Part shown: piece by piece, positions 18,622 to 27,831 of the stretch
Layout of the letters: the number at the start of each line of letters is the position of its first letter
How positions within the stretch are numbered: position 1 is the first letter of the stretch
From: JANNSX01 sp963741525
GTDB lineage: Bacteria > Pseudomonadota > Alphaproteobacteria > Rhizobiales > Hyphomicrobiaceae
Direction: 5' to 3'
DNA: 64,000 nt
Assembly: GCA_963741525.1 (NCBI GenBank)
Contig: CAVUIW010000020.1
Coordinates: forward strand, 124,001 to 188,000
The notes under the pieces: model-generated
What the model was told of the DNA's origin: nothing
Database searches by the model: none
The model's input: the letters and a program-made list of their open reading frames with translations, nothing else
Position numbers and translations under genes: made by a program

Positions 18622-19261
18622 CGTCGCGTGCGGCCGCCTTTCGCGTCATCCACCAGACGAGACCGAGCGGAATGAGCCAGCCGAGCCAGGCCGCAATGGC
18701 ATAGGCCGCGTCGAATGGCAGCGCCAAGGCGCTCGTGGCGGCCGTCGCGATCCGCAGCCAGATCGCGCCGGTGGCGACCGCATACATCGCCAGCATGGCG
18801 CGGCGATGCCGGACGATATCGCGCGCCCGGATCGCCACGATGCCTGCCCCGAGCAGGGCCAGCCAGACGAGGCCTTGGGCGAAAAACCCCGTGCGTGCCA
18901 TGGCCGTCGCCTCGCTGTAGAGTGCCGAGGGCAGCGCCATCAAGCCGCCGATGGCCACCAAGGCAGCGGTCAGTCGCCCGAGCGGGCGATGCCGGGCGGG
19001 CTTGTGCTGGAGTAGGATGGTCAGCAGCCCAAAGCCGAGCGCCAGCCCCGATGCCGCCATATGTAATCGAAAGATTGCTGGGAGATTCTGATCGAGGAGA
19101 TAGAGTTCGATGGGCAGCCTGATCAGGCCCAGGCTCGACCGGACGGCCGTCACGGCGACGAGGAGAACGAAGATGGAGCTGACAATGATGAGCACAACGA
19201 GACCCCGCGCCTTGAGCGGCGTCCTCCCTCTCGCCAGTTCGGTCGCGGTCGTCATCGGCAT
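18596..19261 (-). CDS. DUF2306 family membrane protein
   Basis: About 221 residues with six or so membrane helices and the DUF2306 pattern: a His in RLHMAASGLALGFG, HRPLGRLTAALVAIGGLMALPSALYS, and RDIVRHRRAMLAMYAVATGAIWLR with conserved His and Arg. Function unknown; members are small heme-like or sensor-like inner-membrane proteins. Starts at GTG 19267, ATG 19261 or ATG 19255 are possible. All of them overlap the start of the opposite-strand gene at 19173, which is unusual. Confidence 0.75.
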   Translation of the reverse strand: MPMTTATELARGRTPLKARGLVVLIIVSSIFVLLVAVTAVRSSLGLIRLPIELYLLDQNLPAIFRLHMAASGLALGFGLLTILLQHKPARHRPLGRLTAALVAIGGLMALPSALYSEATAMARTGFFAQGLVWLALLGAGIVAIRARDIVRHRRAMLAMYAVATGAIWLRIATAATSALALPFDAAYAIAAWLGWLIPLGLVWWMTRKAAARDVTAPVLAR

Positions 19262-19682
19262 GCTCACGGCTTCGCCAACAACCAGGGCCCAATCGGACAG
19301 TTATGATCTTTCCGGCCGCTGGACCAGCGCGAGCTTTCACTACGTCGTCGACATCGGCAAGTGCGGCACCGGTTGGTGTGGCGTCAGGGTCAACACCGAC
19401 CAAAGCTGTGGTGGCGTGGCGCTGCGGCTCGCTTACACGAAGACGGAAGAGTCCTACGTTCTGTTTCAGGGCACGCTCGACCTTCAGCCCGAGATCGAGC
19501 CGTACCAGGTCGGCGTCTCTTTCGAGAGTTCCGCTGCCGCGCCTGTCGCCGCGCCGATGGAAGTCACGCTGCTCGGCAATCCCAATCGCGCACCGGACGT
19601 GATGACTCGCGTCATCTCCTTGAGCGACCGGCTGGTGCGGGGTGGCGACGCGCAATGCAAGGCCGAGGCGAAGACATCGTAA
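19173..19682 (+). CDS. Secreted DUF2147-like protein
   Basis: About 169 residues. A signal peptide ends at TTRAQ, and the mature part starts SDSYDLSGRWTSASFHYVV, then DIGKCGTGWCGVRV, which resembles DUF2147 calycin-like periplasmic proteins (pattern W-x, I-x2-CG-x-LCG). The ATG at 19173 has GAGGAG seven bases upstream. The first ~90 bases overlap the start of the divergent DUF2306 gene. It could bind a small ligand or act in the envelope. The family match is by pattern only, so I hold it loosely. Confidence 0.55.
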   Translation: MELTMMSTTRPRALSGVLPLASSVAVVIGMLTASPTTRAQSDSYDLSGRWTSASFHYVVDIGKCGTGWCGVRVNTDQSCGGVALRLAYTKTEESYVLFQGTLDLQPEIEPYQVGVSFESSAAAPVAAPMEVTLLGNPNRAPDVMTRVISLSDRLVRGGDAQCKAEAKTS

Positions 19683-19827
19683 ATGCCTGATCGGCAGAAG
19701 ACGTGCAAATGCACTGGCGGGGACGGCCGGTCGCAATGAGACGCGTCGCTGTCGCAAAAGGGCCCCCTCTGCCCTACAGCTCCCCGCAGACTCGTGCCCA
19801 AAGCCTCCAACACCGGATTAGCCTGAC

Positions 19828-21936
19828 ATGACCGACTCCACCGTCGCGCCAAGCCCCGACACCGACACGCGCGACGCGCTCGTGCTCTTCATGCCGTCGG
19901 GCCGGCGCGGACGGTTTCCGATCGGCACGCCGGTGCTGCAGGCGGCGCGGCAGGTGGGCGCCTATGTCGAGAGCGTGTGCGGCGGGCGCGGCATCTGCGG
20001 GCGCTGCCAGGTGACGGTCGCCGAAGGGCAATTCGCCAAGCACGGCATCACGTCCTCCGCCGAAAACCTCTCAGCCTTCTCTGCAACCGAAGCGCGCTAT
20101 GCCGAGAAGCGCACGCTCGGCGCCGACCGGCGGCTTTCCTGCTCGGCCAGGATCATGGGCGATCTCGTCATCGACGTGCCGCAGGACGTGCAGGTCAACC
20201 GGCAGACGATCCGCAAGGCCGCCGGCGACCGCGTCATCGAGCGCGATATCGCCACCCACCTCTGCTACGTCGAGGTCGAGGAGCCCGACATGCACAAGCC
20301 GCTCGGCGACTTCGAGCGGCTCTATCAGTCGCTCAAGCGCGAGTGGAACATCGACAATCCGACGATCGATTTCCATCTCCTCTCCGAGGTGCAGGGCATT
20401 CTGCGCAAGGGCGAGTGGAAGGTGACGGCTGCCATCCACGACGATCGCGGCCGGCCGCGCATCACGGCGCTGTGGCCGGGCTTCCACAACGAGGCCTGGG
20501 GCATCGCCTGCGACATCGGCTCGACGACGATCGCGATGCATCTCTGCTCGCTGCTGTCGGGCCGCGTGCTGGCCTCGAGCGGCACGTCGAACCCGCAGAT
20601 CCGGTTCGGCGAGGATCTGATGAGCCGCGTCTCCTACGTGATGATGAACCCGGATGGCCGGCCGGCGCTCACCGACACCGTGCGCGCCGCGATCTCCGAC
20701 CTGATCGGCCAGGTCGTCAAGGAAGCCGAGATCAACTCCAACGACATCCTGGAGGCCGTGTTCGTCGGCAATCCGATCATGCATCACCTGTTCCTCGGCA
20801 TCGATCCGACCGAGCTCGGCGGCGCGCCATTCGCGCTGGCGGCCTCCGGCGCGCTCGATTTCAAGGCGACCGATCTCGGCCTGCCGATCAATCGCGGCGC
20901 GCGCGTCTACACGCTCCCCTGCATCGCGGGCCATGTCGGCGCGGACGCGGCGGGCGCAACCCTCGCCGACGGCCCGCAGAGCGCGGACGAGATCACGCTG
21001 CTCGTCGACATCGGCACCAATGCCGAGATCGTGCTCGGCAACAAGGATCGAATTCTCGCTGCTTCCTCGCCGACCGGGCCCGCCTTCGAGGGCGCGCAGA
21101 TTTCGGCCGGCCAGCGCGCGGCGCCGGGCGCCATCGAGCGCATCCGCATCGATCCCGAGACGCTCGAGCCGAAGGTGAAGGTCATCGGCGCCGACATGTG
21201 GTCGGACGAGCCGGGGTTTGCGGAGGCCGCCAAGGACGTCGGCGTCACCGGCATCTGCGGCTCGGCCATCATCGAGGTGGTGGCCGAGATGTTCCTCTCC
21301 GGCATCATCACCGAGGATGGCGTCGTGCGCGGCGAGATGGCGGCGAAGAGCCCGCGCATCGTCGCCGACGGCCGCACCTTCTCCTACCTGCTCTGGCAGG
21401 GCGAGCAACAGCAGCTCCTGGTCACACAGAACGACGTCCGCGCCATCCAGCTCGCCAAGGCCGCGCTCTATGCGGGCGTGAAGCTGTTGATGGACAAGCT
21501 CGGCATCGAGAAGGTCGATCGCATCAAGCTCGCCGGCGCCTTCGGCTCATTCATCGATCCCAAATACGCGATGGTGCTGGGGCTCATTCCCGATTGCGAT
21601 CTGTCGAAGGTCGCGGCCGTCGGCAACGCGGCCGGCATGGGCGCGCGCATGGCGCTCATGAATCGCGGCCACCGCCGCGAGATCGAGACGCTCGTCGCCC
21701 GCATCGAGAAGATCGAGACGGCGCTCGAGCCCAAGTTCCAGGAGCATTTCGTCTACGCCATGGCGCTGCCGAACAAGATCGACGCGTTCCCGAACTTGTC
21801 GGCGGCGGTGACGCTGCCGGAGCGGACATCATCCCCGGCAGGCGAGGGCGGCGACGGGCGAAAGCGGCGGCCGTCGCGGACGGCGCGGACGGCGGGGCGG
21901 TTGACTCGCTCGTTCTCCCCCACTCCGTCCTGCTGA
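19828..21936 (+). CDS. ASKHA-domain corrinoid activation/regeneration protein (RamA-like, DUF4445)
   Basis: A 702-residue reductive activator that returns corrinoid methyltransferase proteins from Co(II) to Co(I) using ATP and an iron-sulfur centre. Residues ~20-115 are a 2Fe-2S ferredoxin domain with Cys51, Cys57, Cys60 (CGGRGICGRC) and Cys105 (LSCSARI). The middle and C-terminal region is the ASKHA fold, with phosphate-binding ACDIGSTTIAMHL, LLVDIGTNAEIVLG and the DUF4445 core GICGSAIIEVVAEMF and LAGAFGSFIDPKYA. The last ~40 residues are low-complexity and arginine-rich. No corrinoid protein or methyltransferase is adjacent; MttB and a homocysteine methyltransferase lie 30-35 kb away. ATP-driven electron transfer is known for RamA in methylamine metabolism; the partner here is inferred. 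Confidence 0.88.
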   Translation: MTDSTVAPSPDTDTRDALVLFMPSGRRGRFPIGTPVLQAARQVGAYVESVCGGRGICGRCQVTVAEGQFAKHGITSSAENLSAFSATEARYAEKRTLGADRRLSCSARIMGDLVIDVPQDVQVNRQTIRKAAGDRVIERDIATHLCYVEVEEPDMHKPLGDFERLYQSLKREWNIDNPTIDFHLLSEVQGILRKGEWKVTAAIHDDRGRPRITALWPGFHNEAWGIACDIGSTTIAMHLCSLLSGRVLASSGTSNPQIRFGEDLMSRVSYVMMNPDGRPALTDTVRAAISDLIGQVVKEAEINSNDILEAVFVGNPIMHHLFLGIDPTELGGAPFALAASGALDFKATDLGLPINRGARVYTLPCIAGHVGADAAGATLADGPQSADEITLLVDIGTNAEIVLGNKDRILAASSPTGPAFEGAQISAGQRAAPGAIERIRIDPETLEPKVKVIGADMWSDEPGFAEAAKDVGVTGICGSAIIEVVAEMFLSGIITEDGVVRGEMAAKSPRIVADGRTFSYLLWQGEQQQLLVTQNDVRAIQLAKAALYAGVKLLMDKLGIEKVDRIKLAGAFGSFIDPKYAMVLGLIPDCDLSKVAAVGNAAGMGARMALMNRGHRREIETLVARIEKIETALEPKFQEHFVYAMALPNKIDAFPNLSAAVTLPERTSSPAGEGGDGRKRRPSRTARTAGRLTRSFSPTPSC

Positions 21937-22023
21937 CGAAAGTCAGCATCCACGGGAGGCGGTGGTGAGAGCGAGATCGCGCCGGATGGCATGACCTCGG
22001 ATCAACTCTTGCCCCTCGTGCTC

Positions 22024-22095
22024 GTGGATGGTCGCGTTCGCGACCGTGACGGTGAGAGGAGTGGATGGTCGCGTCAGCGACCATGACGGAGAGCG
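22024..22095. repeat. Two tandem hairpin repeats of about 37 bases
   Basis: Two near-copies lie head to tail at 22024 and 22061, each starting GTGGATGGTCGCG and ending with GTGACGG or ATGACGG. Each copy can fold: GGTCGC-GTTC-GCGACC in the first, GGTCGC-GTCA-GCGACC in the second, so loop bases differ while stems are kept. It lies between the convergent ASKHA and ABC ATPase genes and may help end both transcripts. Confidence 0.65.
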
Positions 22096-22124
22096 GCTGC
22101 AGCTGTAGTCGCACGCGGAGTGGA

Positions 22125-24450
22125 TCAGGCGTCGACGAGCTTCCCCAGCGCCGCTTTCGCCCGCTCGGCATCCGAGCCGCTGAGCTCGGCCAGCGCTTGT
22201 TGCGCCCGCTCTTCGAGGGTCAGCTTCACCGTTGCGCCGTTGATCGCCTGCGGCGGCGGCGCGGCTACCATCTTCACGGTGATCGCCTGGGCCTTCTCCG
22301 GCGCGCCGACGAGCACGGCCGGGGCCTCGATCTTCGCGCCACCCGGCGGTTCGCCGCCCACCGGTCCACCACCGTTGCTCTTCATGGTGATGACAGGCTC
22401 CATCGCCAGCAACTGCTCGCGCGGCAGATGGCAGGCAATCGCGTGGCCCTTGCCGAATACCTGCGCAGGCGGCTCGAGGCGATCGCAGGTGCCCTTGATC
22501 ATGTAGGGGCAGCGGGTCGAGAACACGCAGCCCTTGGGCGGATTGAGCGGCGAGGGAATCTCGCCGGTGATGACGACCTTGCGCTTCTCGACCTTGGTAT
22601 CGGCGATCGGCACGGCGGAGAGTAGCGCCTCGGTGTAGGGATGATAGGGCGGGCCGAACACCTGGTCGGTCGTGCCCTGCTCCATGATGCGGCCGAGATA
22701 CATGACGACGATGCGATCGGCGAGATAGCGCACCACCGACAGATCATGGCTGATGAACAGCATGGTCGTGCGGCTCTTGCGCTGAATGTCCATCAACAGC
22801 TCGGTGACGGCCGCCTGCACCGAGACGTCGAGCGCCGACACCGGCTCGTCGGCGACGACCAGCCTCGGCGAGCCGGCAAAGGCGCGGGCGATGCCGATTC
22901 GCTGCTTCTGACCGCCAGACAGCTGGCGCGGCCGGCGCTTGGCGAATTCGTGCGGCAGCTTGACGATGTCGAGCAGCTCGAGCACGCGCGCCTTGATCTT
23001 GCTCTTGTCCTTCTCGACGCCGAATTTCTTGACGGCACGGGCGATCTGCCCGCCGACCGAATGGCTCGGATTGAGCGTGTCGAAGGGGTTCTGGAACACC
23101 ATCTGCATCTTCGAGATGGTCTTGGTGTCGCGCTCCCGGACCGGCACGGCGCCGATCTCGAGATTGCCGAGCGTCACCGTCCCGGTCGAGCTCTGCTCGA
23201 GCCCCATGACGACCTTGGCGAAAGTGGACTTGCCGCAGCCGGATTCGCCGACGATGGCGACCGTCTCGGCCTCGCGCGCCACGAAGGAAAGGTCCTCGTT
23301 GGCTTTCACTGTTGCCACCGTGCCGCCGAAGGCGCCACCGCGCTGCACCTCGTAGTGCTTGCTCATGTGATCGACGGTCAGAACCACATCGCCCGGCTTC
23401 ACGGCCTCGCGCGCCACGTGCGCCTTGCCGGTGGCGCCCCAATCGATCTCCTCGAAGCGCACGCAGCGAACCGCGTGGTCCGGCGCATCGCCGACCGCTC
23501 GGATCGGCAGCTCCGGCACGTCGCAGCGGCCGCCCTGGAAATGCGCGCAGCGCGGCCCGAAAGTGCAGCCCGCGCGGCCGCTGGTGCGGCAGGGGAAGCT
23601 GCCCTGGGATGGAGAGAAGCGGTCGCGAATTCTTGTCGGCGCCGGGAAGCGGGATAGAGGAGAAGAGCCCCTGCGTGTAGGGGTGGCGCATGTTGTTGAA
23701 GACGGTCTTGATGTCTCCGACCTCGACGGCCTGGCCCGAATACATGACCGTGATCTTGTCGCAGGTCTCCCGGATGAGACCGAGATTGTGCGAGATGTAG
23801 ATCATGGACGTGCCGAACTTCGCCGAGATCTCCTTGATGAGATCGACGATGCCGGCTTCCACCGTCACATCGAGCGCGGTGGTCGGCTCGTCGAGCAGGA
23901 GCAGCTTCGGCTTGGCGAGCAGCGCCATGGCGATGACGCAGCGCTGCTGCTGGCCGCCCGAGATCTGATGCGGATAGGCGTTCATGATGCGGGAGGGATC
24001 GGGCAGCCGGACCGACGCGAGCATCTCGGCGACGCGCTCCAAGGATTCGCGCTTCTTGGCGCCCTCGTGCAGCATCAAGACCTCGGCCAGCTGCTCGCCG
24101 ATGCGCATGGAGGGGTTCAGGGACGCCATCGGCTCCTGGTAGACCATCGAGATCTCGGAGCCGCGGATCTTGCGGAGCTCGGGCTCCCGCATGCGGCGGA
24201 TGTCGCGACCCTCGAACAGGATCTCGCCGCCGACGATGGCGCCGTTGCGGCCCATGTAGTTCATGATGGCGAGCGCGACGGTCGACTTCCCGCAACCGCT
24301 CTCGCCGACGATGCCGTGCGCCTCGCCGGGCATCAGGGTCAGGTTGAACCCCTTGACCGCCGGCACTTCGCCCAGCCGCGTGAAATAGGAGATCGACAGG
24401 TCCTTGCATTCAAGGACCGGCTGGACATTGGTCACGCGTGGCTTCCCCAA
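22125..24450 (-). pseudogene. Fused double ABC ATPase of peptide/nickel importer type, one frameshift
   Basis: Two oligopeptide-importer ATPases in one polypeptide (about 775 residues). Domain 1 (from 24450) has Walker A GESGCGKSTVAL, signature ISGGQQQR and Walker B LLLLDEPTTALD. Domain 2 has GESGCGKSTFAK, LSGGQKQR and LVVADEPVSALD, then a ~90-residue Ala/Pro-rich tail. The halves lie in different frames that meet near 23565-23590: SIPGQLPLPHQRPRG in one joins CTFGPRCAHFQGGRCDVPEL in the other. That restores the usual Dpp/Opp C-terminal cysteine motif. The span is 775 codons plus one base, so one extra base is the likely cause. It lies just downstream of the SBP gene on the same strand. No permease genes are nearby. 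YejF-like fusions have the same design. Confidence 0.85.
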
Positions 24451-24468
24451 GTTCGGCTGCGGCGCTGG

Positions 24469-24568
24469 ACCGGCTTTCCGATCCTTAGCGATCGGAAAGC
24501 CGGTTCAGGTTGTTGGCTTTGAGCACTTTCTTTCGGCCAACCGGTACCCACTTGGCCGGAAAGTGCTC
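24469..24568. repeat. Two palindromes inside the ABC operon spacer
   Basis: The first is a perfect 15-base inverted repeat, ACCGGCTTTCCGATC (24469) against GATCGGAAAGCCGGT (24490), with a 6-base loop. The second (24521-24568) begins GAGCACTTTC, ends GAAAGTGCTC and has the core CGGCCAACCGGTACCCACTTGG. It belongs to the same family as the elements at 29105, 39804 and 49902. Both lie between the binding-protein gene and the ATPase gene, where a stem can protect or separate message parts. Confidence 0.8.
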
Positions 24569-24649
24569 TGGTTCGCGAGGTCGTGTCATTGGGGCCCGGA
24601 CTGTGGCCCGGCGGCCATAGGAGCATGGGCGGGGGCGGGGGGCAAGGAT

Positions 24650-26372
24650 TTAGGCCGGATCGACCCAAACCCGCTGCAACTGATGAAACTGCGTCGGATG
24701 CGCCGCGATGCCGTGCACGGCCTTGCCGACCAGCATGTAGACCGGCCGGAACACCGGCTGCCACATCACGGAGGCGTCCTGGAGGATCCGCTGCACCAGC
24801 TCCATCTTCGCCTTCCGCTCGGACGGATCGAGCGTGGTTTCGGCCTCGTCGAGCGCGCGGTCGAAGGCCTGGGAGGAGAAGTGGGTCTCGTTCCAGGGCA
24901 CCCCTGAGCGGTAGCCCAAGGACAGTACCTGGGTGCCGAGCGGCCGGTGCGTCCACGGCGTCGCCCCCAACGGCACCTTGTCCCACATGGCCCAGTAGGT
25001 CGCCGGCGGCAGCACCTCGATGTCGAGGCGGACGCCGGCCTCCTTCAGCTGGTCGCGGATCGCCTCGCAGACCCGCTGATGCCAGATGCCTTCCGTATTG
25101 CCGGTGACGATCTTGAGGACGAGGTTCTCCTGGCCCGCGGCCTTCAGCAGACGTGCGCGCCTGCTCGAGATCGCGCTCGAGGACGGGAAGCTCGAAATAC
25201 TCGGGGTGAATGGGCGCGACGTGGTGGTTCTGCCCGACGCTGCCGTCGACCGGAAACACCGCCTCCTTCACGGGCTTGTTGTCGACGGCGAGCACAAGCG
25301 CCTGCCGGACGCGGGCGTCGTCGAAGGGGGGCACGTCGATCTGGAAGCGGCAGCACAGCGTCTGGGCGGTCGGCGCCGAAAGCAGGCTGCCGTCGAGGGA
25401 GCGGGCATAGTCGAGCTGGTCGAAGCCGAGCTCGTGCACCATGTCGACCTGGCCAGCCGCGAAGGCGATGAGCTGGAACTCGGCGTCGAAATGGATGTAG
25501 CGGATTTCATCCAGCATGACCGGCCCGCCCCAGTATTCGAACGGACGGCCATCCGGCAGGGTCTTCACGCGTTCGAGCGTGCAGTGGCTGGTGAGCTCGT
25601 AAGAGGCGATGCGATAGGCACCGGTCCCCAGCGTATCCGGCCCGACCGGTCCCTTGAACGAGGGATGCAGGATCGCGGTCGGGAAATTGTAGAGATCCTC
25701 CGGCACCGAGAGCACGGGCTTCCTGAGATTGAGCCGGATGGTCCGGGCATCGACCACCTCGATGGCGCCGGGACTGAGACGCTTCACCGTGAGGGGATTG
25801 CCGGAGGCGTCCTTTGCCCCGCTTTCCACATCCTCGATCATCGCGGCGAAGGTCGAGAGCGAGATGTTGGCGGAGCCGAGCTTGGGGTCGCACCAGCGCT
25901 CCAGGTTCCACTTGACGTGCTCGGCGGTGAGCGGCTCGCCGTTGTGCCAGAGGACGTTTTCGCGCAGCGTGAAAGTCCAGGAGCGGAGGTCGTCGGCCGC
26001 CTCCCAGCGTTCAGCGAGCATCGGCCGCGTGATGTTGTCGGGGCCCGTGACGGTGAGGTTTTCGAGTGTGTGGCGCGCCTGGTTGGACGCCTGCACCCAG
26101 GTGAAGGTCGCCGGGTCATCCATCGGCATCACCTGCATGGCGATGCGCAAGATGCCGCCGGGCTTGGCCTCGGCATCGGGCTCGGCGAAGGGCAGGCCGT
26201 GCTCGTCGGCAGTTGCTGCGTCCGGCAGGCCCGCGAGTGCATAGGCCGATGCCGCGGAGGCTCCGAGCAAGGCGGCAATCCGAACGAACTCGCGGCGGCT
26301 CATGCGATCCTCCCGCAGCAGCCCGAAGGCCTCGCGGGCCTTGGGATGGCGGAGTGGGTCGGGCCGGCGCAT
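24650..26372 (-). pseudogene. ABC transporter family 5 substrate-binding protein with Tat signal, one frameshift
   Basis: A periplasmic solute-binding protein of the peptide/nickel family (SBP_bac_5), about 574 residues. The N-terminus has a cytoplasmic-type leader and then a Tat signal, SRREFVRIAALLGASAASAY. The body has WTFTLRENVLWHNGEPLTAE, LGTGAYRIASYELTS and VRQALVLAVDNKPVKEAVF. The frame is lost near 25150, where DLEQARTSAEGRGPG should read on as LLKAAGQENLVLKIVTG. The C-terminal 120 residues are then in the other frame, ending QRVWVDPA. The span is 574 codons plus one base. I chose the ATG at 26372, with GAGG eight bases before. It pairs with the fused ATPase downstream. The ligand is unknown; the Tat signal suggests folding or cofactor binding before export. 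Confidence 0.85.
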
Positions 26373-26478
26373 CACGATCACCTCGTCGGAGTGAAGGTCT
26401 TCCATTGCCGCGCGCATGATAGCGCGCTGGCGCGTCCCGCAAAGCACCTATTTCCCGAGATTGACCAAACCAGGGCTT

Positions 26479-27366
26479 TCACGCGGATTTCACCCGCCTG
26501 CTCAAGACAAATTCCCGCCAAGCCACATATAGCCCGCTCGCGACGACGATGGCGGTGCCCACGAGCTTCAAGGGCTCGATCTGCTCGTTGAAGATCAGCA
26601 CGCCGTAGGTGGTGGCGGTCGCGAGCACGACATACTGGAACGGTTGCAGCACAGTCGCCTCGGTGCGCGTCAGCGCCCGGATCACGCAGGTATGTCCGAT
26701 CAGGCTCGCGACCGTCATGCCGGCGAACAGCAGAAGCCCGACGAGATCCGGCTGGACCCATTTCCAGATGCCAAGCGGTGCGAAGCAAATGAATCCGATC
26801 AGAGCCACGAAGAAAATGCTCGTCTCCGGCGGATCGGTGCGGCTCGCGATCCGCGTGAAGATCGAGTAGAGCGAGCCGAAGAAAGCGCCGCCGAGCGCGA
26901 ACAGCGCCACGGTGTGAAAAACGCCGCTCCCGGGCTGGATGATGAGGAGCGCACCTGCAAAGCCGACCGCGACCGCCGACCAGCGCCGCCAGCCGACTTT
27001 CTCTCCCAGCAGCGGCACCGCCAACGCCGTCACGAACAGCGGTACCGTCGCATAGATCGAATGCGCCCCCGACAAGCCGATCTGGCCGAGCGCCAGCGAG
27101 AAGCCGATGGTATCCAGCAAGAGCACCCCGCCGCGGGCGATCTGCATCCAGGGTTGGCCCGATCGGAAGGCCCGTGTCACCGAGCCCCGGATATGGGCCA
27201 CGACGAGGGCCACCAGCACCATCAGCGCCATGCGGATCATCATGGATTGCTCGAGCGAGTAGGTGCGCAGCGCGACCTTCAGCATCGTGTCGCCGGTCGC
27301 GAACGCGACCATGCCGAGGCTGAACAGCAGGATGCCGGTCGAGTTCGATGGCGCAGTGGGGGGCAT
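26479..27366 (-). CDS. EamA/DMT superfamily transporter
   Basis: About 295 residues with ten predicted membrane helices arranged as two EamA repeats, e.g. LSGAHSIYATVPLFVTALAVPLL and TVLQPFQYVVLATATTYGVLIFNEQ. Such proteins export metabolites such as amino acids or nucleosides across the inner membrane. The ATG at 27366 (MPPTAPSNSTGILLFSLG) fits the family N-terminus better than the longer frame to 27492. It is divergent from the Virulence_fact gene and sits downstream of no clear operon partner. The substrate is not predictable. Confidence 0.8.
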   Translation of the reverse strand: MPPTAPSNSTGILLFSLGMVAFATGDTMLKVALRTYSLEQSMMIRMALMVLVALVVAHIRGSVTRAFRSGQPWMQIARGGVLLLDTIGFSLALGQIGLSGAHSIYATVPLFVTALAVPLLGEKVGWRRWSAVAVGFAGALLIIQPGSGVFHTVALFALGGAFFGSLYSIFTRIASRTDPPETSIFFVALIGFICFAPLGIWKWVQPDLVGLLLFAGMTVASLIGHTCVIRALTRTEATVLQPFQYVVLATATTYGVLIFNEQIEPLKLVGTAIVVASGLYVAWREFVLSRRVKSA

Positions 27367-27494
27367 GGAGGCGAGCGCTCGGTTGCGGCGGGTGAGGCGA
27401 CCATAGATCGTGATTCGGGCGCTGGTGTAACAGCGGTGGTGCTGACAAACCGCCCCAACATCGCTAAACCGCCCCTCGACCGAGGAGATCACCC

Positions 27495-27800
27495 ATGCCG
27501 CAACGCATCATCGTCTATTGGCGCGACATTCCCGCCCAGGTCATCATCAAGCAGGGCCGGACGACGGCCAAGCGGCAATTGCCCGAGCGCTTCGAGCAGG
27601 CGATCGACATGGCGGCCATGCGGGCCGGCAAGCGCGATACGGATGCCTATCTGGCGGAGTGGCGCAAGGCCGATCCGGAACCCATCGAGGGTGAGGATCT
27701 GGAGGCGCTGGCGTCCGCCGAAGCGGCACGGCTCGAAGCGGAGTACTCGGTTGAGAAGGTCAAGGCGCTTATTGAGAACGGTGGAGTCGTGAAATCGTGA
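27495..27800 (+). CDS. Virulence_fact-family small protein (PF13769)
   Basis: A 101-residue protein beginning MPQRIIVYWRDIPAQVIIKQ, with RQLPERFEQAIDMAAMRAG and a charged C-terminus. This pattern matches the small family annotated as virulence factor. In alphaproteobacteria its genes usually sit beside corrinoid-dependent methyltransferase genes (ASKHA protein, methylenetetrahydrofolate reductase, homocysteine methyltransferase), so the family name is misleading. GAGGAG precedes the ATG. Here the ASKHA gene is about 6 kb away. The family link is from memory of the sequence pattern, and the biochemical role is unknown. Confidence 0.7.
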   Translation: MPQRIIVYWRDIPAQVIIKQGRTTAKRQLPERFEQAIDMAAMRAGKRDTDAYLAEWRKADPEPIEGEDLEALASAEAARLEAEYSVEKVKALIENGGVVKS

Positions 27801-27831
27801 ACGGCGAGTGGAAGCCCACCACTTCGCCATT

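Noticed and set aside
22024..22095. CRISPR-like tandem repeat
   Set aside because: Only two adjacent copies with no spacers; each copy is itself a hairpin.
26461..26476. Possible second RutR site, TTGACCAAACCAGG
   Set aside because: Only the left half matches; the right half is not TGGTCAA, and it lies at the end of the EamA gene, not near a promoter.
25086..26591. A 501-codon plus-strand frame opposite the binding protein
   Set aside because: Antisense shadow of the SBP gene, with no recognisable domain.
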